This document shows positions 1 through 5,730 of a stretch of 6,213 nt of DNA, in pieces (position 1 is the first letter of the stretch; each line of letters starts with the position of its first letter). Both the position numbers and the translations under genes were made by a program. The DNA comes from JBNJDW01 sp051745265 (lineage in GTDB: Bacteria > Pseudomonadota > Alphaproteobacteria > Micavibrionales > CSBR16-224): NCBI GenBank assembly GCA_051745265.1, contig JBNJDW010000114.1, positions 1-6,213 on the forward strand, given 5' to 3'. Under the pieces are notes generated by a model, which ran no database searches, was not told the origin of the DNA, and saw only the letters and a program-made list of their open reading frames with translations.

Positions 1-739
1 CCTTGGGCACGCCGTTCATCAGATCGCGGCCTTTGATTTCCATCAGACGGCCTTCGCCTTCTTCCGGTGGGCAGGCAGAGCCGATTTCTTTTTTAATCCG
101 CTCGGCCGTACTTTCACCGACCAGCAGATTATGCATGCGGCGGATATATGAAATAATCGCCTCATCCATTTTATCACCGCCAACGCGGACAGAACGGGCA
201 TAAACAACACCGCCCAATGAAATGACGGCGACTTCGGTCGTACCACCACCGATATCAACGACCATGGAACCTGTCGGTTCATTAACCGGCAGGCCGGCAC
301 CGATGGCAGCGGCCATGGGTTCTTCGATCAGTTCAACGCGGCGGGCACCGGCCGCTTCGGCAGAATCCTGAATGGCGCGGCGTTCAACAGCGGTTGAGCC
401 GGAGGGTACGCAGATAACCATCTGCGGTGAGGCAAAGCTGCGGCGGTTATGGACCTTGCGGATAAAATGTTTGATCATTTCTTCGGCAACGTCGAAATCA
501 GCGATAACACCGTCCCGCAGGGGACGAATCGCGATCATATTACCGGGGGTGCGGCCCAGCATCTGTTTGGCTTCTTCACCAACGGCGCGGACAGTCCGGC
601 GGCCATCAACAAAGCTGATGGCGACAACCGAAGGCTCGTTCAATACAATGCCCTGCCCCCGTACATATACCAATGTATTGGCTGTACCGAGGTCAATGGC
701 CATATCAGCCGACATTAATCCCATTATTTTGGAGAACAT
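1..739 (-). CDS. mreB: Rod shape-determining protein MreB, 3' end cut by window edge
   Basis: MreB is the bacterial actin homologue. It forms membrane-bound ATP-dependent filaments on the cytoplasmic face and guides the elongasome (MreC, MreD, RodA, PBP2) during lateral wall synthesis. The 246 codons present carry the actin-fold signatures: phosphate-1 loop DLGTANT at residues 16-22, the conserved LIEEPMAAAIGAGLP stretch at about 137-151, and phosphate-2 loop DIGGGTTE at about 162-169. The N-terminus MFSKIMGLMSADMAIDLG is typical of alphaproteobacterial MreB, so I chose the ATG at 737-739 over the internal ATGs at codons 6, 9 and 13. Ribosome-binding complementarity before it is weak (only a GGG). 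About 100 C-terminal residues lie beyond the left edge, judging from the usual length near 347 residues. mreC and mreD normally follow. The reading frame is intact within the window. Confidence 0.97.
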   Translation of the reverse strand, partial: MFSKIMGLMSADMAIDLGTANTLVYVRGQGIVLNEPSVVAISFVDGRRTVRAVGEEAKQMLGRTPGNMIAIRPLRDGVIADFDVAEEMIKHFIRKVHNRRSFASPQMVICVPSGSTAVERRAIQDSAEAAGARRVELIEEPMAAAIGAGLPVNEPTGSMVVDIGGGTTEVAVISLGGVVYARSVRVGGDKMDEAIISYIRRMHNLLVGESTAERIKKEIGSACPPEEGEGRLMEIKGRDLMNGVPK

Positions 740-780
740 TTCTGGCCCAAGTCCCTATAAGAGTGTAAACCAGCGCAAAT

Positions 781-839
781 TTAGCACGTTTTGCGTATAT
801 GCGCTAATGCAAAATTATGGCCGGGACGCATAATTATGC
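781..839. repeat. Cluster of inverted repeats between rpmJ and mreB
   Basis: The 104-base gap between rpmJ and mreB holds several short dyads. A perfect 12-base palindrome GCATAATTATGC lies at 828-839, just after the rpmJ stop codon. Further left, TTAGC (781-785) mirrors GCTAA (803-807), and TTTTGC mirrors GCAAAA between about 789 and 814. None is followed by a T-run on the minus strand, so it is not a classical intrinsic terminator. Possible roles are an operator for mreB or a weak RNA structure. I could not identify a convincing sigma-70 promoter for mreB here, so mreB may be read from the rpmJ promoter or from a promoter of a different type. Confidence 0.4.
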
Positions 840-843
840 AGGA

Positions 844-969
844 TTACCCCTGACGCGCCTTGTTACGTGGATTGGTTTTATCAATCACGTAGATACGTCC
901 CCGACGACGTACCAGCTGGCAGCCCTTGCCGCGTTTTTTCAGAGTTTTTAAAGATGATCTGACTTTCAT
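844..969 (-). CDS. rpmJ: 50S ribosomal protein L36, zinc-free type
   Basis: L36 is the smallest protein of the large ribosomal subunit and binds 23S rRNA. The 41-residue product has the expected basic sequence, with MKVRSSLK at the start, RRRGRIYVI in the middle and KTNPRNKARQG at the end. The zinc-binding form has three cysteines and a histidine. Here only C17 remains, with D30 and N36 at two of the other ligand positions, so this is the C-minus form that folds without zinc and is usual in alphaproteobacteria. The frame stays open upstream to an ATG at 1047, which would add 26 residues. I reject that start because the extension is unlike L36, the -10 box of the promoter lies inside it, and a GGAAG ribosome-binding site sits 6 nt before the ATG chosen here. 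It is transcribed toward mreB with no clear terminator between. Confidence 0.96.
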   Translation of the reverse strand: MKVRSSLKTLKKRGKGCQLVRRRGRIYVIDKTNPRNKARQG

Positions 970-975
970 ATCTAA

Positions 976-980
976 CTTCC
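976..980 (-). promoter_or_regulatory. Ribosome-binding site of rpmJ
   Basis: GGAAG on the minus strand lies 6 nt upstream of the ATG at 967-969. It supports the 41-residue L36 start over the longer in-frame start at 1047. Confidence 0.75.
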
Positions 981-1018
981 AGTTTCGATTCTGTTTTAAT
1001 ATGCCAAATTGCTGTCGG

Positions 1019-1047
1019 ACATTACGGTTTTTTGCAATTGTTGTCAA
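1019..1047 (-). promoter_or_regulatory. Sigma-70 type promoter of rpmJ
   Basis: On the minus strand the -35 box is TTGACA (1042-1047), a perfect consensus. The -10 box is TAATGT (1019-1024), separated by exactly 17 bases. The start of transcription would fall near 1011-1013, giving a leader of about 43 nt before the rpmJ ATG. Strong consensus boxes fit a ribosomal protein gene. The promoter may also supply mreB, since no clear terminator separates the two genes. Confidence 0.75.
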
Positions 1048-1098
1048 ATGCTATTAGCTGATATTGCCTAAAAGCCTCAATAAACAAGCCTTATTTGC

Positions 1099-1121
1099 AA
1101 AAAACAGCGCTGAAACCGCTG
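1099..1121 (-). terminator. Intrinsic terminator of the 259-aa gene
   Basis: On the minus strand, CAGCG (1117-1121) pairs with CGCTG (1105-1109) around a 7-nt loop and is followed at once by six T (1099-1104). It starts 15 nt after the stop codon of the gene at 1137-1916. The stem is short (5 bp) but GC-rich, and the T-run is in the right place. It separates this gene from the rpmJ promoter downstream. Confidence 0.65.
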
Positions 1122-1136
1122 GGGCGTATTTTCCCT

Positions 1137-1916
1137 TTAGCGCCGCGGTCCGGCGGGTACGGAAATCCGTGCCGGGAAATTACCGATACAGGCCTGTTCC
1201 AGTTTTGAGGCTGCCTTGCCGTTGAAAGCCCGCTTGGTTTCAAGATGCGGCAGATAGCTTAAAGGCTGCGCTTTTTGAAGATCGGTAAAATCAACAGTGC
1301 CCTGCCAGAAGACGTTACCATCGGTGACGGTTTTATAGACGGTCAGGTTATCGCCGTTGTCGAGTGTATGCAGGCTGTCATAGCCTTTTTTACCGTATTC
1401 GGTCAGCGACCAGATAACGCCTTCGGTTCCGGTTTCAGCAAAGGGCTCCAGTGCGCCGTAGACAGTCGAGCCATCGGCTTTTTCCAGCTTGGCCGGCAGA
1501 TGGCTGAAAAACATGCTGGCCCAGTCTTTTGGCGGCAGTTTTTGTTCAAAGCCATGGACCCACATGCCAAAGACTTCCTGCTGGCCGTGTTCAGGGTTAA
1601 GCGGATAGGGGCGAAAACGGCGTTTATGTTCGAGATCGACTTTACCGGCCCACAGGACCTCACCCTTGCTGATCGTATTAAAAATGGTCAAAAGCGTACC
1701 GGATTGAAGCCGGTTGTCTTGTTCCGGTGCGGCGGTCTTTTTTCCATCCAATAATCTCTGGCGGGCTTTTGCAATATCACCCGCGGTTTTAAAGAACCAT
1801 TCATATGAATATTCAGCATCGACCAGCAAAAGAAAATCGCCGTGCTTTTCGTGCCGACCGGTTCCGGGTGCCGCCTGTATGTCCGATTGTAGCTGGCCGT
1901 ATAAATTCTTTGCCAT
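1137..1916 (-). CDS. Protein of unknown function with a duplicated 24-residue motif
   Basis: I do not recognise this 259-residue protein. It has no signal peptide or membrane segment, so it is probably cytoplasmic. A motif of 24 residues occurs twice without gaps, at residues 72-95 (containing LLTIFNTISKGEVLWAGKVD) and 187-210 (containing LTVYKTVTDGNVFWQGTVD). Ten positions are identical, including G-V-x-W-x-G-x-V-D, and six more are conservative. After both copies the chain continues with a proline- and tyrosine-containing stretch, which suggests two related beta-rich units. Between them lies a segment with DWASMFFSHLPAKLEKADG (131-149). The N-terminal GDFLLLVDAEYSYEWFF (26-42) is distinct. 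The start at 1916 is supported by AAGGA (1925-1929) 8 nt upstream. The gene has its own promoter and terminator and so appears monocistronic. It could be a conserved lineage-specific protein. No catalytic motif is evident. Confidence 0.85.
   Translation of the reverse strand: MAKNLYGQLQSDIQAAPGTGRHEKHGDFLLLVDAEYSYEWFFKTAGDIAKARQRLLDGKKTAAPEQDNRLQSGTLLTIFNTISKGEVLWAGKVDLEHKRRFRPYPLNPEHGQQEVFGMWVHGFEQKLPPKDWASMFFSHLPAKLEKADGSTVYGALEPFAETGTEGVIWSLTEYGKKGYDSLHTLDNGDNLTVYKTVTDGNVFWQGTVDFTDLQKAQPLSYLPHLETKRAFNGKAASKLEQACIGNFPARISVPAGPRR
1287..1358 (-). repeat. Second copy of the internal protein motif (residues 187-210)
   Basis: This encodes the second copy of the G-x(2)-LT-[IV]-[FY]-x-T-[IV]-[ST]-x-G-x-V-x-W-x-G-x-VD motif in the 259-aa protein. 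The resemblance is clear in protein but not in DNA, so the duplication is old. Confidence 0.6.
1632..1703 (-). repeat. First copy of the internal protein motif (residues 72-95)
   Basis: This encodes the first copy of the motif. It matches the second copy at 10 of 24 residues without gaps and has six conservative changes (I/V twice, F/Y, S/T, L/F twice). Confidence 0.6.
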
Positions 1917-1955
1917 GAGCCCTGTCCTTAAGCAATTTGTTTTCTGAGTTTTTAT

Positions 1956-1985
1956 TTATTAAACATAATAAAACCGAAATGTCAA
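1956..1985 (-). promoter_or_regulatory. Probable sigma-70 promoter of the 259-aa gene
   Basis: On the minus strand, TTGACA (1980-1985) and TAATAA (1956-1961) are separated by 18 bases in an AT-rich gap. Transcription would start near 1949, about 30 nt before the gene's ATG. The -35 box is a perfect consensus. The -10 box matches four of six positions and the spacing is one base longer than optimal. Confidence 0.6.
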
Positions 1986-2010
1986 TATAGCATGTTTGGA
2001 AAAGGCGATT

Positions 2011-2028
2011 GATCCTGGTCCTAGGATC
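2011..2028 (-). terminator. Hairpin overlapping the guaC stop codon, possible weak terminator
   Basis: On the minus strand GATCCT (2023-2028) and AGGATC (2011-2016) form a perfect 6-bp stem around a 6-nt loop. The TAG stop of guaC (2021-2023) lies inside the structure. Downstream there are only four T, several bases away (about 2000-2004), so it is a poor intrinsic terminator. It may instead protect the 3' end of the mRNA. Confidence 0.35.
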
Positions 2029-3043
2029 TGCCCGTTGAATATTTCAGAACAAAGGTTGTCCGTTTGGACAGTTCTTTGATCCGGCTGGCCCCGACATAGG
2101 TGCAGGTTGACCGTAAGCCGCCCAGCAGGGCCAATACGGTATTTTTAACATCACCGCGATATTCAATTCTGGAAACCTTGCCTTCACTGGCCCGGTGTGC
2201 GGCAATGCCGCCGGCATAGCGGTTCATTGCCTCGGCGCTCGACATACCATAGTATTCTACCATGTTGTTGCTGCGGTTCAGCTGTTTTGTTTCCTCTTCG
2301 GACAGGGTTTCGGTATGGCCGGCAAACATGCCGCCCAGCATGACAAAATCAGCCCCGGCGGCAAAGGCCTTGGCGACATCGCCCGATGTCCGGCAGCCGC
2401 CATCGGCGCAGATCAGCCCGCTTAAGCCATGGGCGGCATCCGCGCATTCGATAATGGCCGATAACTGCGGATAGCCCACACCGGTCACGCTGCGGGTTTC
2501 GCATACGGACCCGGGGCCGATGCCCACCTTGACGATATCGGCGCCGGCCAGGATCAAAGCCTCGGTCATATCGGGGGTGGCGACATTGCCGGCCATGATA
2601 ATAATATCCGGGAAAGCGGATCTGACGGCTTTGATGAACTCAACGAACATTTCGGTATAGCCATTGGCAACATCCAGACACAGCTTATCGATACCTTTGT
2701 CTTTCAGGGCCTCCAGAGCCTCACCGATGGTTTCAATTTCAGCAACGCCGAAGGTAATGAAATTAAAATCCGCGGACAGATCCGCCGCTTTGAGCTCATC
2801 GAGCGTATAATGTTTATGAATGGCGGTATACAGCCGGTGTTTTGATAACTCTTCGGCCATGGCCAATGTCGCGACCCGGTCCATATTGGCGGCGATAATC
2901 GGGATTCCGGTAATCTCTTTGCCGGAATGCGGGGTGCGGAAACTGCGGTTCAGATCGACTTCGGCACGGCTTTTCAACGTCGTCCGCTTGGGCCGGATGA
3001 GGACATCATCAAAATCTAGTTTAGGATCGGCTTCGATACGCAT
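2021..3043 (-). CDS. guaC: GMP reductase
   Basis: GuaC catalyses the NADPH-dependent reductive deamination of GMP to IMP and ammonia, in the cytoplasm. It returns guanine nucleotides to the IMP branch point. The 340-residue sequence aligns along its length with E. coli GuaC (347 residues). It opens with MRIEADPKLDFDDVLIRPKR and continues with PIIAANMD (48-55), HKHYT (76-80), VANGY (125-129) and the IMP/GMP-binding loop KVGIGPGSVCETR (172-184). C181 is the catalytic cysteine and T183 the paired threonine. Further features are DGGC (214-217), MLGGMFAGH (235-243), YYGMSS (264-269), the catalytic E287 in SEGK, and GGLRSTCTYVGA. It lacks the CBS-domain insert of IMP dehydrogenase, and GuaC-specific sequences separate it from GuaB. 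The ATG at 3041-3043 has GGGAG (3052-3056) 8 nt upstream. The 136-base gap upstream shows no convincing promoter, so it may be co-transcribed with the 144-aa gene. Confidence 0.97.
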   Translation of the reverse strand: MRIEADPKLDFDDVLIRPKRTTLKSRAEVDLNRSFRTPHSGKEITGIPIIAANMDRVATLAMAEELSKHRLYTAIHKHYTLDELKAADLSADFNFITFGVAEIETIGEALEALKDKGIDKLCLDVANGYTEMFVEFIKAVRSAFPDIIIMAGNVATPDMTEALILAGADIVKVGIGPGSVCETRSVTGVGYPQLSAIIECADAAHGLSGLICADGGCRTSGDVAKAFAAGADFVMLGGMFAGHTETLSEEETKQLNRSNNMVEYYGMSSAEAMNRYAGGIAAHRASEGKVSRIEYRGDVKNTVLALLGGLRSTCTYVGASRIKELSKRTTFVLKYSTGRS

Positions 3044-3051
3044 GGTTCAGG

Positions 3052-3056
3052 CTCCC
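3052..3056 (-). promoter_or_regulatory. Ribosome-binding site of guaC
   Basis: GGGAG on the minus strand lies 8 nt upstream of the guaC ATG. It confirms the start that matches the N-terminus of the family. Confidence 0.65.
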
Positions 3057-3128
3057 GTAATATAAATCACACGAAAGCGCATCAGATTTTCGAACTTTGC
3101 AATCAGGAAGGCTTTCTTTTGATTTATA

Positions 3129-3146
3129 AACGGATAAAATCCCGTT
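3129..3146 (-). other. Hairpin between the 144-aa gene and guaC
   Basis: On the minus strand AACGGGAT (3139-3146) can pair with ATCCGTT (3129-3135), giving a 7-bp stem with one bulged G and a 3-nt loop. It starts about 33 nt after the stop codon of the 144-aa gene and lies about 85 nt before the guaC start. No T-run follows, so it is not a standard terminator. It could be a leader element of guaC or a chance structure. The rest of this gap shows nothing I can name. Confidence 0.3.
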
Positions 3147-3179
3147 GCCAAGGATATATTCGGTCAGTGGCTTAAAAGA

Positions 3180-3614
3180 TCAGATGTTTTGCGGTGCTTT
3201 AATCTTGCGAACATTATCAGCCTGCAGGATTTCTTCTTTTCGCTTGGCAAGTTTATCCAGGCGCGTATTTAGTTTGGCGTGCGCTTTATCTGTTTTGGTG
3301 GTGCCCAGTTTCTTACCTATAGCATCGTTCATTTGGGAAGAAAGACGAGAAAGGGCTATGCTTTGGCCAATATTCATTTCATAAACTTCATCTTTGTCGG
3401 CGAGCATGTAGGTTTTCTTAGCATTTAACTTTATTCTATAGGCGTCTAAGCTTACCATGACGCATCCTGTTATGCTGAGGGGCAGATTTCCGCTCATGAG
3501 GCCGAGAATTGCAAGGCTAGAACCCAAGCCCAGGGAAGCGCACTTGAAACCAATATCCGGATGTCTTTTTGCGAAGCGGCCAAATTGACTGCGTAAATTT
3601 TCAAATCTTTTCAT
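3180..3614 (-). CDS. Small membrane protein of unknown function
   Basis: I do not recognise this 144-residue protein. It begins with a basic, amphipathic segment (MKRFENLRSQFGRFAKRHPD). Two hydrophobic stretches follow, at about 22-41 and 44-58, separated only by a short GNLP turn, which suggests a membrane hairpin with both ends in the cytoplasm. The remaining 85 residues are charged and likely helical, with a lysine- and arginine-rich region at about 101-138 (KKLGTTKTDKAHAK, RLDKLAKRKEEIL) that could form a coiled coil or bind nucleic acid. The ATG at 3612-3614 has a weak GGG about 8 nt upstream. It is driven by a near-consensus promoter and sits between two purine genes. Base composition looks somewhat more AT-rich than its neighbours, perhaps from recent acquisition or weak constraint. 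Its function is unknown. Confidence 0.75.
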   Translation of the reverse strand: MKRFENLRSQFGRFAKRHPDIGFKCASLGLGSSLAILGLMSGNLPLSITGCVMVSLDAYRIKLNAKKTYMLADKDEVYEMNIGQSIALSRLSSQMNDAIGKKLGTTKTDKAHAKLNTRLDKLAKRKEEILQADNVRKIKAPQNI

Positions 3615-3654
3615 TTTAAATGCCCGTATTTATATATGTTAAAATCTTAGAGCG

Positions 3655-3682
3655 ATTATAAGGGAGGATAACCTTATGTCAA
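3655..3682 (-). promoter_or_regulatory. Near-perfect sigma-70 promoter of the 144-aa gene
   Basis: On the minus strand a perfect TTGACA (3677-3682) and a perfect TATAAT (3655-3660) are separated by 16 bases. Transcription would start near 3648, giving a leader of about 34 nt. The -35 box overlaps the end of the deaminase gene, and the TGA stop of that gene (3679-3681) is part of TTGACA. Confidence 0.8.
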
Positions 3683-4710
3683 CTAGAAGGTCCAAGGTTG
3701 GGTTTTTTGCCTTTGGACGCTACCCTACTCAACAGCTGCTGACGAGTCGCTTCATCAATAAACGCGGCATTAAGCGCATTTCGGGTGAAGCCGGTTAATT
3801 GATCGGCGGTAAAGCCGAATTCACGGGCGGCAATGTCGTATTCCTGCCCCAGGGTGGTAAAGAAAAACGGCGGATCATCGCTGTTCAGGGTGATGTTAAG
3901 TCCGGCGTCATACATCTGGCGCAGCGGATGGCGGGCAAAATCGGGATAGACTTTCAGCGCGATATTGCTGGACGGGCAGACTTCGGCCACGGCGCCGATA
4001 TCGGCCATTTCGCGCATCAAATCAGGGTCTTCGACAATGCGGACCATATGGCCAAACCGGGTGATGCCCAGCTGTTGATAACAGGCGCGGATGGTTTCCG
4101 GCCCGGTGGCCTCACCGGCATGGGCGGTTTTTTGCAGGTTCAGCTTTTCGGTGACGATATCATAAGCCGGTTTAAAATCGGCAACCGTATGGGCGGTTTC
4201 GGCCCCGGCCATGGTGATGCCGGTAACGTATTTATGCGGTGTTGCCGCCACCGTGGCCGCATCTTTCAAAGCCTGCTCCGGCCCGCAATGACGGACAAAG
4301 GCGGGCAGCAAGCGGCATTCAATATCTTTTTCACGGCGGGCCGTATCAATCGCGTCGGTAATACCATCCAGCATGGCGGCATAGGAAATACCGACAAAAG
4401 GCTCCGGATCGGCATAGATGGTCAGTTCTTCATAAATTGCGCCTTCATCAGCGCAGCGGCGCAGGTAATCGAGCGTGATATCAAAGTAATCTTCCGGTGT
4501 TTTGATCACCGCTGTCGCCCGATCATAGGTGGTGACAAAGGCCATCAGGATATCACCGGCATCACCGCTGTCATCCCAGTGGTAAGATGTCTGGTCGGCG
4601 CTCAGAACATCTTTGGGCACGGCAATATTGTGCTTGCGGGCAAGGTCGACGACTTTCTGCGGGGTCAATGTGCCCTCAAGATGGGCGTGAAGTTCAGCTT
4701 TGAGTATCAT
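3679..4710 (-). CDS. add: Adenosine deaminase (adenine deaminase not excluded)
   Basis: A zinc-dependent amidohydrolase-fold deaminase, converting adenosine or deoxyadenosine to inosine or deoxyinosine in purine salvage. The 343 residues are a normal family length. Metal and catalytic residues are all present: H8 and H10 in ELHAHLEGTL (6-15), H197 and the catalytic E200 in HAGE, H221 in RFGHMVR, and D278-D279 in LNSDDPPFF (275-283). VAEVCPSSNIALKVYPDFARHP (241-262) and GAIYEEL (90-96) match alphaproteobacterial proteins annotated as adenosine deaminase. The LEG after the HxH motif, where classical adenosine deaminases have LDG, and the NSDDP motif are also found in adenine deaminases, so substrate choice is uncertain. 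The ATG at 4708-4710 gives the expected N-terminus, though its ribosome-binding site is weak. It lies 49 nt after the phosphoesterase gene with no terminator between, so the two are probably co-transcribed. Confidence 0.92.
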   Translation of the reverse strand: MILKAELHAHLEGTLTPQKVVDLARKHNIAVPKDVLSADQTSYHWDDSGDAGDILMAFVTTYDRATAVIKTPEDYFDITLDYLRRCADEGAIYEELTIYADPEPFVGISYAAMLDGITDAIDTARREKDIECRLLPAFVRHCGPEQALKDAATVAATPHKYVTGITMAGAETAHTVADFKPAYDIVTEKLNLQKTAHAGEATGPETIRACYQQLGITRFGHMVRIVEDPDLMREMADIGAVAEVCPSSNIALKVYPDFARHPLRQMYDAGLNITLNSDDPPFFFTTLGQEYDIAAREFGFTADQLTGFTRNALNAAFIDEATRQQLLSRVASKGKKPNLGPSS

Positions 4711-4759
4711 GGCTCTATTTAACCCCGCGGCTAAGATCTTGTAAAGAGGAGACAGGCTG

Positions 4760-5722
4760 TCAATCTGTCAGCGTGAACCGGGTCAGGGTCGGCAGATGGT
4801 CGCTTTTGATGTCAGGGCCGGTGCGAAAATCCTCAATCTGAATACGGTCATTATGCAGGACATGATCGATCGGAATCCCCATATATCTTTGGTCATAGAC
4901 AAACCAGCTGTTGTATAGGCCCCGGGTATGACGGGCATTGTTCAGGCCGGTGTTGCGTATAAAGTTTTTATAACGCGGCGCATACATGGTGATATTAAAA
5001 TCACCGGTGACAATAAGCGGCGTATCATTCAATTGAGCGAGATTATCTTTGATCCAGTCAAAATGCTGGTTACGGTTCTGGTAAAAATGCTGCGATACCG
5101 GCGGCAGCGGATGCACGGAGACCAGTTTAAAGCGTTGATCCCCGGCCTGAATATCAAGAATATAGGCGGGAATTTTGCGATCGGACATAAAGACGACCTT
5201 GGCATCTTCAAACGGATATTTAGAGAAAACGGCCATGCCGTGGCTGCCCTCTTCCGGGGTGATCAGAATATGGGGCCAATCACTATAAAGCCCATATAAA
5301 GCCTGCTGCCAGCGCGGCGTCACTTCGGACAGAACGATGATATCAGGCTGTTCCCTGTAAATCAGGTTAATCAGCGGGCCGGTTGTAAAGTTGAACTTAA
5401 AAACATTGGCCTGCAGTAATGTAATCGCGCCACGGCTGTTTTCTGGGGTGTTTTGTTGCGCCGGGCCGATCTTCAGCCAGGGCCAGAAATTGGCGACATT
5501 GATCATCAGGGCAATGGCCATAATGACATAAACAACCGAGGGGGCAGAGGGCAGGAAATTCCAGACCAGAATAATAAAGATGAGCCCCAGCCAGAAATAC
5601 TGCAATTGGAAATGAGTCGGCAGCTCAAGGAAATAGACCCCGGTATCCATAAGGGTCAACAGCCCCCCGCATAAAAAGAAGATGGCAATCAGAATAAGAA
5701 GTGTTGATCCGGGCCACGGCAT
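4760..5722 (-). CDS. Membrane-anchored endonuclease/exonuclease/phosphatase-family protein
   Basis: The protein (320 residues) has an N-terminal membrane part and a C-terminal DNase I-like metal-dependent phosphoesterase domain. Hydrophobic segments lie at about 7-25, 42-58 and 62-82. The catalytic domain begins near residue 99 and has the family motifs in order: N106 in LLQANV, E133 in PDIIVLSEVT, H204 in VSVHPLPP, D241 and N243 in TGDFNIT, D286-H287 in IDHVL, and D308-H309 in SDHLP. All metal-binding and catalytic residues appear intact. Family members hydrolyse phosphodiester or phosphomonoester bonds in nucleic acids, phospholipids or other substrates. The substrate here cannot be told. 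With three membrane segments and an inside N-terminus, the domain would face the periplasm, which is an inference. It starts 8 nt after the preceding gene with little ribosome-binding sequence, suggesting translational coupling. Confidence 0.9.
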   Translation of the reverse strand: MPWPGSTLLILIAIFFLCGGLLTLMDTGVYFLELPTHFQLQYFWLGLIFIILVWNFLPSAPSVVYVIMAIALMINVANFWPWLKIGPAQQNTPENSRGAITLLQANVFKFNFTTGPLINLIYREQPDIIVLSEVTPRWQQALYGLYSDWPHILITPEEGSHGMAVFSKYPFEDAKVVFMSDRKIPAYILDIQAGDQRFKLVSVHPLPPVSQHFYQNRNQHFDWIKDNLAQLNDTPLIVTGDFNITMYAPRYKNFIRNTGLNNARHTRGLYNSWFVYDQRYMGIPIDHVLHNDRIQIEDFRTGPDIKSDHLPTLTRFTLTD

Positions 5723-5730
5723 AACAGCTT

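Noticed and set aside
372..833. Plus-strand open frames opposite mreB (also 3-203 and 449-718)
   Set aside because: They lie over strongly conserved MreB codons on the minus strand and have no recognisable protein content.
844..1047. A 67-residue version of L36 starting at the upstream ATG
   Set aside because: The extra 26 residues are unlike L36, the -10 box of the promoter lies within them, and a good ribosome-binding site precedes the internal ATG.
1275..1754. 159-codon open frame on the plus strand, opposite the 259-aa gene
   Set aside because: The minus-strand frame is longer and has a promoter, ribosome-binding site, terminator and internal motif duplication. The plus-strand frame has none of these.
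2021..3043. IMP dehydrogenase (GuaB) as an alternative call for the guaC product
   Set aside because: There is no CBS-domain insert, the length is 340 rather than about 490 residues, and the sequence follows GMP reductase throughout.
3044..3179. A purine riboswitch or other known riboswitch upstream of guaC
   Set aside because: Only one short bulged hairpin is visible. I do not see the three-way junction and conserved core expected of a purine aptamer, or a terminator that it could control.
3799..4722. 307-codon open frame on the plus strand, opposite the deaminase gene
   Set aside because: It is a shadow of the deaminase. The composition is glycine-rich and matches no family I know, while the minus-strand frame has every expected catalytic residue.
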